Assembly: GCF_001625215.2 (NCBI RefSeq) | Contig: NC_030386.2 | Location: forward strand, 24,274,545 to 24,338,544 | Origin: Daucus carota subsp. sativus | Lineage: Eukaryota > Streptophyta > Magnoliopsida > Apiales > Apiaceae | Length of the DNA: 64,000 bases | Direction of reading: 5' to 3' | In this document: positions 43,112 through 56,320 of the stretch, one piece after another | Layout of the letters: every line of letters begins with the position of its first letter | Numbering within the stretch: position 1 is the first letter of the stretch | Notes under the pieces: model-generated | Told to the model about the DNA's origin: nothing | Seen by the model: the letters and a program-made list of their open reading frames with translations, nothing else | The model's database searches: none | Program-made: the position numbers and the translations under genes

Positions 43112-45280
43112 TTAAGAATCAGTCCCAGTAATACGAGACGGAACAACTTGGATAGGCTGAATAATAAAACCTGCTTTATGACAAGCATCCTCCAGAAGCT
43201 TTGCTTGTGAAGGTCCATCAGGGCAGAATGCAACTACAGCACCTCCACTGCCCGTGAACTTTGATGCTGCCCCTACACGACGAGCTACTTCCACCATCTC
43301 AATGTTTAGGGCACCGAGAGCATCATCTCCAAACATGCGCCTGAGTGAGATCCAATTAGTTCCCAGATCAATGATAAACGAAAGGTACTAAGCTATGATC
43401 ACGAAGGAAGACTCTTTGACCTAAGGTTTGACCTTGATTAATTAAAAGATTCTCTGATTAAATATTTATCGAGGTCAAATATACACTAGCTCTATTATAT
43501 TGGGACCGAAAAAACAAATATAAGTTTATCGATGTCCTACTGTATCTTTAACGAAAGGTACACCCTTGCACAATAATTTTATATGTGGAACCACTGAAAT
43601 ATAAATTACATGTGATCTATATATAATGAGCCTTTTCTAAAGATTTCTACCATCCTATAACGTAACGCAATCAAGAAATATGACGTAAAAGTGCTAAAAG
43701 AGTACTACACTACCAAAGACAATAAGTTGTCATTTACAAAAGAGTGTTACCTCCGTAGGTCAAAATTACGATTCATAAGACTTGCGAGCTTGGTGTGGTC
43801 TTTTTGGGTTAATGCTTTGTGTCCTTCTAGAGCTAAATTTGCAACTTCCTCCATAGATGCTTTAATAAACTCATCTCCATCCAGCCACCTTTGTCGAACT
43901 GTGCTGTGTACCTGGCACCAATGAAGCGTGTGTGATATGAACAAATCTACTCTGTGTAGATAAAATGACTCGACAAGGACCATATGAAAAAGATTATATG
44001 GACTGGGAGTTATCGTGTGATATGCCACTAACCTTGCCAGAGTCGCTTGGATTTTCAGCATAAATGAGATAAAGTGGGGGAAGAAGACCAATATCCAAGG
44101 GTGTGTATACTCCATGCCCCAACTCATCCATGGATTTCTTGTTAAAGTCCTTGATAAGAAATCACAGAAATGTACCGTCAAAACGTTTCTAACCTTACCT
44201 ATATCAATGTCCTCCGAAAATACTACCAAATGACATACCATAAATACGACGCCCCCATACACTTGGGCCACCCTGTCCTGTAAACCAGCAATGATTCCAA
44301 GTTCCTTCTCCGCATTGAGGATAAGGTTTGGTCTGATGTCAACCTTAATCAAATGCTTAACTTTGTAAAAGTCCAAAAGACAGCTAAGGGCAGCACATAC
44401 AATGGCACTCGATCCTGATAGACCAGTCTGAGTCATCAAAACATAATTAATTAATACCCAAGAATAAAAAACGATAACATATAATAACAGGTCTAGTCAG
44501 TTTTAACAAAATGTCAGTTCTTGATCCAATTCCCTTCCTTGACAGATCATCCCATATCTTTCATGTCTTATACTCATACTATTATCCCCACATTTGGCAG
44601 TAATCTTGCCCACATACACAGAATGCTTCTACGTCGACAGTGACTATTACCTGACGAGGAATATTAGTGTCGTATGAAAGAGTGAAGTTCCGGTCATGAA
44701 GATCAATCTTATTATCCCTGCAGTAATTGTTGAAAATCTTACAAATCGCCATAAGCAGCCGCACCCCTCCATAATAACCTTCATTCTTTAACCGATCCAC
44801 CTGTGAGGAAAAAAAAATGCAAAAATCCTAATATTAAACTTCTAAACACACATAATAACATCACAAAAACTATCAATTAAACCAAAATGCAACTCCTAGC
44901 ATACTAGGACTAATTTTACTGAAATGACCAATGTCAGCAATACAAATCATTAGTTCTCACAATTCTCATTATAAACAATTATAATTCCTATATCCGGTAA
45001 AATTTTATTAATTTATCGAGATTATTACTTTATCGAGAGTAAAAATACGAGAACGGGGATGATGAAAGAGTACCAGGTGGGAAAGGGAATTAAAGTGGAC
45101 GAGATCATGAACAGGGTGAGGAACAATGACGAGTTGATTGGAGGGCTGTAAGCGAACGGAGGCCCAAAAGTTGGAAACGCCCAGTGAGATGGTCCGCCCA
45201 TAATAAACGTCCGATGGGTTGCCGAGCAAACCCACCCGAGCGTACGCTTTGTGCTCGATTATCGCCGACCCATTTTCCAT
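43112..45280 (-). CDS. GLCAK1: glucuronokinase (GHMP kinase family)
   Basis: Six exons join in frame to 350 aa: 45280-45074, 44800-44651, 44427-44239, 44149-44033, 43911-43751, 43340-43112; all introns GT-AG. It phosphorylates D-glucuronate with ATP to glucuronate 1-phosphate, the step in the inositol oxygenation route that leads to UDP-glucuronate for wall polymers; expected cytosolic. Seen: N-terminal ARVGLLGNPSDVYYGRTISL, the GHMP ATP-binding motif TGLSGSSAIV (from residue 120), ELGIIAGLQDRVAQVYGG, LPPLYLIYAENPSDSGK, and the C-terminal GHMP motif ASKFTGSGGAVVAF. Length agrees with known plant glucuronokinases. Fragments of its exon 2 and intron 2 are scattered behind GDSL copies B and C. 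Confidence 0.94.
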
Positions 45281-47376
<2,096 letters not shown>

Positions 47377-47593
47377 AAAAAATTATTCATAAGGTAGATC
47401 AATATATAGAGAACTTATTTCATTACATAAACTTTTAATATGTAGTGCAGTGCAGATATATACCTATTAGGATCATATTCCTTAAAATGCCCATTCTATT
47501 CTTTGATTAACCATCCATCAGTTAGTGTCATCACATTATTACCAGTCTTTTTACATTACATACTGTAATTTTAGTAAAATGATACTAATATTA

Positions 47594-47884
47594 GGTTGCG
47601 TTCACTCGGATGGAATAGAAAGAGAGAATGTAATTAAAAAATATAAAAAAGTAAAAAGAATATACGAGACAATAGTCATGAAAACATGATGAAGTGTAGA
47701 GAACATGATGAAAAAGCGGAATGGAGCATTCCTTCCCAAACATGTGGGTTAGATTTCTAGTTCAAATAGTTTAGAATGGGAAGATTGAAAAAATGAAAAT
47801 TATAGACGGTTTCTCTAATCATCCCCAAGTAAGATTAACAATTTCATTCCATTCTATCTCCATTCCATCTAAGTGAACACAACC
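47594..47884. mobile_element. Tourist-like MITE, first of a tandem pair
   Basis: GGTTGCGTTCACTCGGATGG ... CTAAGTGAACACAACC with TTA at 47591-47593 and 47885-47887. Same family as 32377-32706. Confidence 0.85.
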
Positions 47885-47887
47885 TTA

Positions 47888-48184
47888 GTTTGCGTTCACT
47901 TGAATAGAATGGAAGGAGAAAATGGAATGAAACATAATAAAGAAATTTCATGGAGAAGGACGATAGTATGTAAAATTAGTGACTAATAATGAGTTAGTCT
48001 TAATTTTTTGGGAAACATGATGAACATTCCACTCTTTCCAAAACATATGGGTTAGATTTCTATTTCAAATAGTTTGGATTGAATGATTAATTATAGATAT
48101 TTTTGCAAATCACCTTCCATTTAGAGCACAGATTTCATTCCATTCTCCCCAATTTCATTCCATCCAAGTAAAAGCAAAGCAGCC
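47888..48184. mobile_element. Tourist-like MITE, second of a tandem pair
   Basis: Begins GTTTGCGTTCACTTG directly after the TTA that ends the first copy and ends ...CAAAGCAGCC before another TTA (48185-48187). The two elements share one target duplication. Confidence 0.8.
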
Positions 48185-48219
48185 TTAGAGTATTATCCAG
48201 TACTAAAAACATACTTATA

Positions 48220-48450
48220 TTAAGAGTGTTGGTGTCCCCGGCAGTCGTATGCTGGAGAGCCAGTATCCAACCAACTGTTTTTGCACCGTTCAATCAGCCC
48301 TCCGACAGCTAAGATTGGAAGTTGAATCCGAACCGTCCAACGCTTACTTAAAAACCGCTAGACATCACATGTCTAGCGCTTTTTAAGCACGTGACTTGTA
48401 AATATTTTTTTATCCGTCCATCGCTTTTTAGCACTGGAAACACATGCATT
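48220..48450. mobile_element. terminal fragment related to the FAR1-type Mutator element at 61.3 kb
   Basis: TCCCCGGCAGTCGTATGCTGGAG resembles the palindrome at 61285-61309. It is followed, at similar spacing, by CCGTCCAACGCTT, a GCTAGACAT / ATGTCTAGC inverted pair and AGCGCTTTTTAAGC. It looks like an end of the same transposon family with no coding part. Confidence 0.55.
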
Positions 48451-48620
48451 TTTTTATCGAAATTAAATAAAAAGCTAGGTCAATTTGTACACCACAATTT
48501 CAACAAAAAGTTGCAAAAAAGAGAGCTTGGAAGAGGCTTAGTGAAGTGAGATTTCAGGATCAAACAAGGAAACAAATTTGTGATAATATACTATTCTTAA
48601 ATAGTTATTTGCAGTGTTAA

Positions 48621-48800
48621 TGTCACAACCCCAAATTCTGGGGTCTAGTATTGGGTGTCATATAACAATGATAACAAAATGAGAAAACTACATTGGAAAT
48701 TAATTTACATAAATATTTACAAAACCTACAACCCCTTGCCAAGATCTTGTCAGGTTTAAGTTTGACTAAGGTTATATAAATATTACAACTCATATAAAAA
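48621..48800 (-). mobile_element. LTR end, inverted relative to 51.1-51.27 kb
   Basis: Begins TGTCACAACCCCAAATTCTG and aligns, reversed, with the last ~180 bp of the LTR that ends at 51266 (shared GTCATATAACAATGATAAC and CAAGATCTTG words). A retroelement fragment without internal domain. Confidence 0.7.
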
Positions 48801-49231
48801 CTTCGAACTTTATATTTGACAAAAAAAATTTCGAAGTTTTAACATTTTTTTATAAAAAATTCTTATTTTTAAAGTCAATTGATACTTAACGGTTGTGCTA
48901 ACGGCAGTTACCTAAATGCAAGTTTTAATTAGTTCAGTTAGTTGACTGCAAGTTAAATCTAGTTTTGTGATTTGCAAGCTTTTTGAGTTTAGTGACCCAA
49001 CTGCAAGTTGGTCATGAGTTCACTGATCCTTTTACCTATTAACCCGTCCGATAAATAGAGGAGATGTTGCTGAAATTTCGTTATAAATTATAGGTATTTT
49101 AGTTACTAGGAATATTCGGTGGCTGATAACAAAATACTATTATAATTAAAATTAAAACGTGTTATGTGTTGACTGAGTCATGGTACTATTACAAGATATA
49201 TAGGATTACGTCTTCCATTTCATGCTATATG

Positions 49232-50080
49232 CATTGTTGTTAAGTCGCTCGACTAGTCGCACTAGTTGTCGACTAGTCAAGCAGTCGGTATGCAGGGCTC
49301 GACTGGGCTAGTCGACTAGAAAAATGTAAGTATTTCACCTGACTTATGATCGACTGGTCGACTGGAAGACCCAGTCGGTCGGCTGGAGTTTAATTCTGCA
49401 TTTTTCCACCTTTTTAACTTGGTTCTGCAGTTTATGCTCTCTAGTTTATGGTTTTAATTACTATCCAGTTATGTGTTCTGGTGTTGTGCACTCTTCTGCA
49501 GTTACACAGTTGCATTCTGCACTTAAAAGGGCCCAAAATTCTGCAGTTTTAAACTGCTAGTGCCCAGATTTCTGCAGCTTGAAACTGCCTAGATTTCTGC
49601 AGTTTAAGCTATGTTTCTGTTCAGTTTTGTTGTTCTGCATTTATTTTGATGTTGCTGGCTTGCTGCAGCAGTATTGTGACAATTCATTGATTGAATTTGA
49701 ATGTTTAATCATTTGATAAGTAATCTCTTTGTTTGGTACAATATTAGGAAATTGCTATATTAGATTACATGTTTACCCGGTTTTCTTCTCTTCTTTAGTC
49801 TTCTTTCAATTTTCTCGTGGTCTTTATCTTTGTAGGTTTAGGTCTTTAAGATCTCAAACAAGTATAAATAAGAGAAAAGCAGAAAAATAATCGTTAGAAG
49901 TGAGAATTTAGAAGTTAGAACACATATATAATCTGTTACACATATAAATAGAAGTATATATGATATATATAATTAATTTTATACCTTGTCGACTTGTGTC
50001 GACTAGTCTACGACTAGTCACGACTCGACTTGCCGGAGAGTCCGGTCGACTCGACTCGACTTAGCGACGTAACAACCATG
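49232..50080. mobile_element. non-autonomous hAT-like element with CGACTAGTCGAC subterminal repeats
   Basis: Left end CATTGTTGTTAAGTCGC; right end inverse (GCGACGTAACAACCATG). The 8-bp flanks GCTATATG / CCTATATG match at 7 of 8 (49224-49231, 50081-50088). Both ends are packed with GTCGACTAG / CGACTCGACT repeats, typical hAT subterminal sites. The core repeats TTCTGCAGTTT-like words and has no frame. Confidence 0.75.
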
Positions 50081-50317
50081 CCTATATGTATATCTGACAC
50101 ATGTAAACTTAATGAGTAATTTTAACGAGGATATTGGTGTAGCTAGATAATTAAGATTAGGTCATCTGTGTTGTAGGTTTCGATCAGCGTTCCACGTTCA
50201 AGCTAGTCAGTTGTTGAACTAGCTTTTCAAGTCAATTATATATAACCACCCATTTTGTGATTGCGATTCTTTATTTAACACATACTTTGGTAAAAAGTTT
50301 ACCTGATTTAGAATACA

Positions 50318-50343
50318 CACACACACACACACATATATATAGA
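50318..50343. repeat. (AC)n-(AT)n microsatellite
   Basis: About ten AC units followed by AT units. Confidence 0.8.
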
Positions 50344-51266
50344 CAATGTTCAAATATAAACCACTAAAATCCAAACCAAAAGAAACTATACCTACACGAC
50401 ATCACCCACCCCCAGTATATCATTTCCCACCCCTATATGTAATCACCCACCTCCCACCTAGGACTCACCCTCGCCCCCAATCAATCCTCCAAACACCTAT
50501 TGTTTTGTTTGCGTAAGAGGCCCATGGCCCCGCATATGGTTTTATTTGCGTAAGAAGCTCATGGCCTAGCGTTATATGGAGACCTAGCTAGTCTTCAGTT
50601 CCGAAATATGATGATAATGTCTAAACATTGTCCGAGTTGTTAGTGGACTGATCATCTACAATATCCTTTAACGTCCATTATATCTGAACTGTTTTGAAGC
50701 TTTGAATTAGTTTCGTTCTCAAAAAATATTTAAGGTCTCTGTATCAAAAGATGTTTTATTTTATACTTCCAGTTCAACTATTTATCTTGTGAGTGGATTT
50801 GGTTTTTAACTATTATACCCGCTGAGCGTTCTTTTGCTCACCTTGTAATTTCCAACTAACATTTCAGATGCCTCGCTTACCTAAGTCTAGGGGTAAGCAC
50901 GTGCCACCACGCGCTCCACCTAGCACTTCTTCCCCACTTGGCACTTATCAGGTAGATGTGAAGGCCATTAATTGGTTAGGTAATGTCAAGTGGTGTTGGA
51001 ATATTGTTAGTTGACCCTTTTGGATATAAGAAATCCCATGTTTGGATTATCATATATATGAATTCATATATCTATATATATATATATATATATATATGAG
51101 TTGTAATATTTGTATAATCTTTGTAAAACTTAAACCTGGCAAGATCTTGGTAAAAGGTCATGGTTATAAAAACTTCTGTAAATTAATTTTCAATGTAGTT
51201 TCCTCATTTTTGTTATCATTGTTATATGACACCCAATTCTAGACCCTGGAATTTGGGATTGTCACA

Positions 51267-51281
51267 GTTGGTATCAGAGCC
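51267..51281 (+). mobile_element. LTR/primer-binding-site junction
   Basis: The LTR ends ...GGGATTGTCACA at ~51266 and is followed by TTGGTATCAGAGCC, the primer-binding site complementary to initiator Met-tRNA used by Ty1/copia and Ty3/gypsy elements. This fixes the orientation (+) of the retroelement. Confidence 0.85.
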
Positions 51282-51459
51282 ATGGGTTTATATCATTGAG
51301 TTGGGTTAGAAAATAGTCAGCCTCAAACGAAATAATTCTTTAAATTAGTAGATCGAGTCAAACTCATATAGAGTTTAACAATTAAGATTACCGGATGTAA
51401 TCTTGATTAATTATTTTGGCGTGGATCAGGTTATTGTTGGATTTAATGTTTCAAACACA

Positions 51460-51467
<8 letters not shown>

Positions 51468-51510
<43 letters not shown>
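51468..51510. repeat. (TA)n microsatellite before the retroelement acceptor
   Basis: About 21 TA units directly before the ATTGCAG acceptor. Confidence 0.9.
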
Positions 51511-51513
<3 letters not shown>

Positions 51514-52254
51514 GCAGCAACCCATAGAGATTTCTGACACATCAGATGTGCCCCCACACTCACAGTCTAGTTCTTCTGAGCATTTGTCAGACTCCGCACA
51601 GTCCCGCGCATGGGATCATACACCTGCTCCTAAGACCCCATCCCACCCCTGAGGGGTCCGTAAGTTCGTATCTATTGCTAGGGATTTTCCGGTCGGATTT
51701 GGGCCGAGGGCTAACCCTACTATCTCTGCACCACCTGCTCGCCCACTTCATGAGTCTCCAGCCCCTGTTCCATACCATGTCTACCGTGCTATGGTCTTAG
51801 ATATGGACAATCTTTATGCAAAGAACTTGAACTTAGCCCGTATGTTAGACTAGTCTGTAGCTTCATCCTCCATCAGATATATTTCTCCCTCTGACGATAT
51901 CCTTTCCAGGGCTAGGGCTTTGTATGATGTAGCTCCTCAGCAGGCCGCGAGCCTTGATACCTGTTCTCCTGAGGAAGCTAGGATTCACCTAGCTAGTTTA
52001 GTTAATTGGCTAATCTCTCAGCCCTAGTTCCTGGGTTGAAACCCTTAGAGACAGGTTAATGGTGAAGGTCGGTCGGAATACTTTTATGATTGAAGACTTT
52101 TATAGAATTAGGTGTGTTGGGTTGGTTTGCTTGTACTAGTATGTAATTCGGCTATTTGATATAGCCAAATTTTGATGTGTAGTAAACGATAATATTTGTA
52201 GGTCCTGTTGTTTTTGGATGTTATTGTGACTTCTTTTTCTTTTTTAATATATAT

Positions 52255-52922
52255 ATAGAAGAAAGTTATATGGAGACTGGATTATTTGGAGACTGTAGAG
52301 ACCTACACCTGGCCATCCAATCATTAAACATCCAACGGCTGCATATATTTTGTCCTGCACGTTTGTTTTCTCTCCCTATCCTGTCTTGCACTTCTAAATC
52401 GATGAACAACAAGCAGTACTTCTAAATCTTGCATAACATAAAATAATAATTTCATAATATTGGTGTTCAATCATCGAAATCCTAACAAATAAAAATAATA
52501 ATTGCATACAAAACAAAGATGTAGTTGGACACTGCTATGATTGGCACTGAACTCATTGTCATTGTCCTGCAACGAATTGAATTTGTTGCAAGACAAAATA
52601 ACACTTAGATATATATCACAAATATGCGGGACAAATTATTAATATTACATTACTAGAAATGCAGGACAAGAATAGTGTAAATTACAAACATAGTTTTAAA
52701 TTAAAACTAAAAACAAGAAATGCAGGATAAGAATATTAATAATACATTACTAGAAATGCAGGACAAGAATAGTGTAAATTATTAATATTACAAAACTAGA
52801 AATGCAGGACAAGAAATGCAGGACAAAGAATATTTAATCATGTCCATTAATTGTCATATTATTTAACAGTAGATCTTGTAGTCTCTAATGACTCCAAAAT
52901 TTTTGGTCTCCATTGAGCCCAA

Positions 52923-52925
<3 letters not shown>
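52255..52925. mobile_element. TIR-like repeat with GCAGGACAAGAATA internal repeats
   Basis: Left end region AGTTATATGGAGACTGGATT and right end GTCTCCATTGAGCCCAAC are loosely inverse (GGAGAC ... GTCTCC). Between them AGAAATGCAGGACAAGAATA recurs at least four times (52650-52830). Probably a non-autonomous transposon; the class is not resolved. Confidence 0.4.

Positions 52926-52989
<64 letters not shown>
52926..52989. repeat. (CT)n-(AT)n microsatellite
   Basis: About a dozen CT units followed by about 20 AT units. Confidence 0.9.
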
Positions 52990-52990
<1 letters not shown>

Positions 52991-52991
<1 letters not shown>

Positions 52992-53097
52992 TTGTAATAT
53001 TTATATAACCTTAGTCAAAATTAAACCTGATAAGATTATACAAATATTTATATTTTATAAGGTTTAAGTTTGACTAAGGTTATATAAATATTACAAC
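52991..53097. repeat. LTR-derived hairpin
   Basis: GTTGTAATATTTATATAACC ... and its inverse, arms ~38 bp around a ~30-bp loop. Both arms match the same part of the LTR family seen at 48621-48800, so this is a head-to-head join of LTR pieces. Confidence 0.75.
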
Positions 53098-53129
53098 TCA
53101 TATATATATTAGAAAAGAAAAACAAGTCA

Positions 53130-54745
53130 CAACAGCATCAAAAACAACAGGACCTCACAAACATCATTGCTACTACACATCAAAATTTGGCTTATATCAA
53201 ATAGCCGGATTACATACTAGTACAAGCAAACCAACCCAACACACCTAATTCTATAAAAGTCTTCAATCATAAAAGTATTCCGACCGACCTTCACCATTAA
53301 CATGTCTCTAAGGGTTACCACCCGGAAACTGGAGCTGAGGGATTAGCCAATCAACTAAACTAGCTAGGTGAATCCTAGCTTCCTTAGGAGAATGGGTATC
53401 AAGGCTCACGACCTGTTGGAGAGCTACGTCATAAAAAGCCCTAACCCTGGAACAGATATCATCAGAGGACAAATATATCCGATGGGGGATGAAGCTACAG
53501 ACTGGTCTAGCATACGTGTGACGGTCTCAACCCCGGGGTAAGAGTTGACGTCACTAGCAATAATTTAAAGGGAAATACAAGTTGAATATAATAATAAACA
53601 ATACAACCCCCTGACCAAGATCTTGCCAAGTTTAAGTATGATCTAAGTTATCTAAATATTACAACAACAATACAATATCTAGGTACAACACTGAAAGAAA
53701 TATAATACAACAACAGTACATCAACCAGTACACGCTAAAAGGAATATAACACAAGAACAGTACGACTACTACAATACACTGCTAATATCCGAATACACAA
53801 AATTGGGCTGTCATAAAAGCCTCGGCTACTAGAACATAACATGTAACTGAAAAAAAACTACAGGATTCCGAGCTCTACAAAGCACACATGCCCGGATCCT
53901 AACAACTACAACTCCAGAGATATGACCCTAGTCATTGCCTCTAATGACTCCCAGCTCGATGTAGCGCCGGCGGTACATTATCAGAACCTAGTAGACTGGT
54001 TAGCCTTCGAGCTAGGAGTCATTGGAGGCAATGACTAGGGTCATATCTCTCGAGTTGTAGTTATTAGGATCTGGGCATGTGTGCTTTGCAGAGCTCGGAG
54101 TCCTGTAGTTTCTTTTCAGTTGCATGTTATGTTCTAGTAGCAGAGGCTGTTATGACAGCCCAATTTTGTTGTGTATTCCGATAGTAGCAGTATATTGTAG
54201 TAGTCGTACTATTCTTGTGCTATATTCCTTTTAGCGTGTACTGGTTGATGTACTGTTGTTGTATTATATTTCTTTTAGTGTTGTACCTGGATATTGTATG
54301 GTTGTTGTAATATTCAGATAACTTAGATCATACTTAAACCTGGCAAGATCTTGGTCGGGGGTTGTATTCTTTATTATTATATTCAGATTGTATTTCCCTT
54401 TAAATTATTGTTAGTGACGTCAACTCTTACCCCGGGGTTGAGGTCGTTACATTACGAGCTAAGTTCAAGTTCCTTGCTTAAAGATAGTCCTTATCTAAGA
54501 CCATAGCACGATAGACATGGTTTGGAACAGGGGCTGGAGACTCAAGGAGTAGGCGAGTAGGTGGTGCAGAAATAGTACGGTTAGTTCTCAGCCCAAATCC
54601 GCTCTAAAAATCCCTAGCAGTAGATTCGGACCTACGGACCCCCCATGGGCGGGATGAGGTCTCAGGTGCATGTGCGGGAGCAGGTGCAGGTGTACGATCC
54701 CGTGCGAGGGACTGTACAGAGTCTGACAGATGCTCAGAAGTGATA
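53130..54745 (-). mobile_element. inverted, diverged copy of the retroelement internal region, split by an insertion
   Basis: 53130-53511 is the inverse of ~51850-52240 (shared GGTTGGTTTGCTTGTACTAG), and 54457-54745 is the inverse of ~51560-51840. Together they form one copy of the retroelement internal region in opposite orientation, interrupted at 53517-54451 by a palindromic insertion. Confidence 0.75.
53517..54451. mobile_element. 935-bp palindromic LTR-like insertion
   Basis: Starts TGTGACGGTCTCAACCCCGG and ends CCGGGGTTGAGGTCGTTACA, inserted in the inverted retroelement copy. The flanks ATACG / TTACG match at 4 of 5 (53512-53516, 54452-54456), a possible 5-bp LTR-type TSD. The arms 53521-53959 and 54007-54447 are inverted copies of each other around a ~47-bp spacer. 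TG...CA ends suggest two head-to-head LTR pieces. Confidence 0.8.
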
Positions 54746-54848
54746 GGTCCCGATAGAAGGGTTAATTAAGCTAGAATAGGGGTTGAATAGCTTAAGCACC
54801 AATTTAAAATATTTATGGCGTTTTAAAAAGTTTATCCCCATTTTTCTT

Positions 54849-54856
<8 letters not shown>

Positions 54857-54900
<44 letters not shown>
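54857..54900. repeat. (AT)n microsatellite
   Basis: About 22 AT units. Confidence 0.9.
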
Positions 54901-54902
<2 letters not shown>

Positions 54903-54934
54903 TTTAAATGAGGAAATGTTGAAATTTCTTGCAT

Positions 54935-55306
54935 ATGTTCATGGCATTTCAATTGGCTTTTATGCCTTATGGATTATTGTTGACTGTTGTGTTTGAGCTT
55001 TATACAATTCCTATGCCTAGGGCTTTTGCTGATAGAATTGATTACTGTATTGTGGAAAGCTTAGTTGTGCCTAAGGTCCCGTTGGAAGAGATCAAACCTT
55101 ATAGGAATATACCCATAGGCAAAACTAAAGAGGAAGCCACCCGTGATTACTTGAGAGAAAATGAGATCTTAAAGAAAATGCTCAAGAATTCTCATGCTAG
55201 ATTTAAGGAATTAAAAGCTAAATATTTGAAAGTGAATGCTAAGTTAGCTAAGATCAAGGGAAAATTGGATTTTAGGAAAAAAAAACGAAGAAGTAGACTA
55301 AGATAA
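54935..55306 (+). CDS. unrecognised ORF, basic coiled-coil-like C-terminus
   Basis: 123 codons from the first ATG (54935), in a transposon-rich setting. The first ~30 residues are hydrophobic (LAFMPYGLLLTVVFELYTIP). The rest is charged and probably helical (RENEILKKMLKNSHARFKEL), ending in a Lys/Arg run (FRKKKRRSRLR). I recognise no family. The downstream reading frame continues in another phase (ITSCVVDKSVTLPELPDF), so it may be a broken piece of a larger transposon protein. It could equally be a single exon. Confidence 0.35.
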   Translation: MFMAFQLAFMPYGLLLTVVFELYTIPMPRAFADRIDYCIVESLVVPKVPLEEIKPYRNIPIGKTKEEATRDYLRENEILKKMLKNSHARFKELKAKYLKVNAKLAKIKGKLDFRKKKRRSRLR

Positions 55307-55449
55307 AATGAGATTAATCAAATGATAGTGGAACAAGAGTTAATTACTTCATGTGTTGTAGATAAATCTGTGACTCTGCCTGAGTTACCAGATTTCCGGT
55401 CCGATCTTGGAGTTGGAGTTGCTGCTACTGTTCCTTAGACTGGTGGTAT

Positions 55450-56320
55450 GTTTTCGGTTCGTGTTGGCTGTTTGTTTTTGAAATCGGAGCCCGGAGGAGA
55501 AAGTTTTTGTTGTTTATGGTTTGTATCTGGATGATATCAGCTCATGAAGCTTTGTATTTAAAAAACCAATGCAGGGTTATCAGTTCTTTATAATCAATGA
55601 ACCACACTGATTAGAAAAGAATTAATTTTGGATTACAATTTACATATATAATTCTGCATATGCTAATTCGTATCCTATTATTTATGTCTACGCAGAAGCA
55701 TGCCAAGCACACACGTTTATTATTTAGCATGGGGAAATATCGTGGAAGCAATTAATTCTATATGATTTACTCGATTTATATCAAGATTTATAGAACTAAA
55801 GTTTGAATTTTCATATCTGGTTGATAGAGAAAATAAAAGAAATTTCTCTCAATCATGATTTTCATATATTATTCAAATATGATTGATAGAAAATAGTCTT
55901 AATCAAGAAAAAGAATTTCGAATGAATAGATTTACATATGCGTAATCCCGCATCAAGATTCGAAATCAGTCTCTATAGTTTTAAAATTTTTCGAGTAAAA
56001 GGAAAAAGGAAAATCTGCCTCAATATTGGATTTAGCAGAAACTCGAATGAATTGCATTTTATTTATGTTTCTGGTGATAACAGATTTAATTTATATTTTT
56101 ATCTATATATAGCAGTATATATATGACTGCATTTTGGCAGATGATATTTCTATGATTATATGGGGATAATCTTTGGTATACGAAGAGTCGGGCTTATTAC
56201 AGCCAACAGTCATCCTCATCCACCATGCTGGTGCCCAAAGATACTCATTGATAAAAACTAAGAAGCCAACGGTTAAAACAGAATCTACCTAAAGATATCA
56301 GGAAAGAAATGAAGATTATC
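55450..56320. other. gene-free spacer
   Basis: No gene supported. The last two AGPR exons would be expected here or nearby, but no matching sequence (e.g. for NVRGSNYC) could be found. Confidence 0.45.

Larger units (their letters stand above)
50868..52029 (+). pseudogene. retroelement reading frame starting in an LTR, spliced and broken
   Basis: An ATG at 50868 opens MPRLPKSRGKHVPPRAPP and runs in frame to TYQ, ending at a donor (CAG|GTAGAT, 50951/50952). An acceptor (ATTGCAG, exon from 51518) continues in the same frame as QPIEISDTSDVPP. The frame then runs to 52029, interrupted by stops near 51651 and 51852. The intron contains the LTR end and primer-binding site. Ser/Pro-rich, no recognised domain; perhaps a gag-like or accessory protein of a non-autonomous element. 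A diverged inverted copy lies at 53130-54745. Confidence 0.5.

Noticed and set aside
49232-50080. Local regulatory array of GTCGAC sites
   Set aside because: The sites are confined to the ends of a TIR element with near-matching 8-bp flanks, so they are subterminal transposon repeats.
51042-51242. Short frame starting in a TA repeat
   Set aside because: Lies in LTR sequence and includes a microsatellite; no protein signal.
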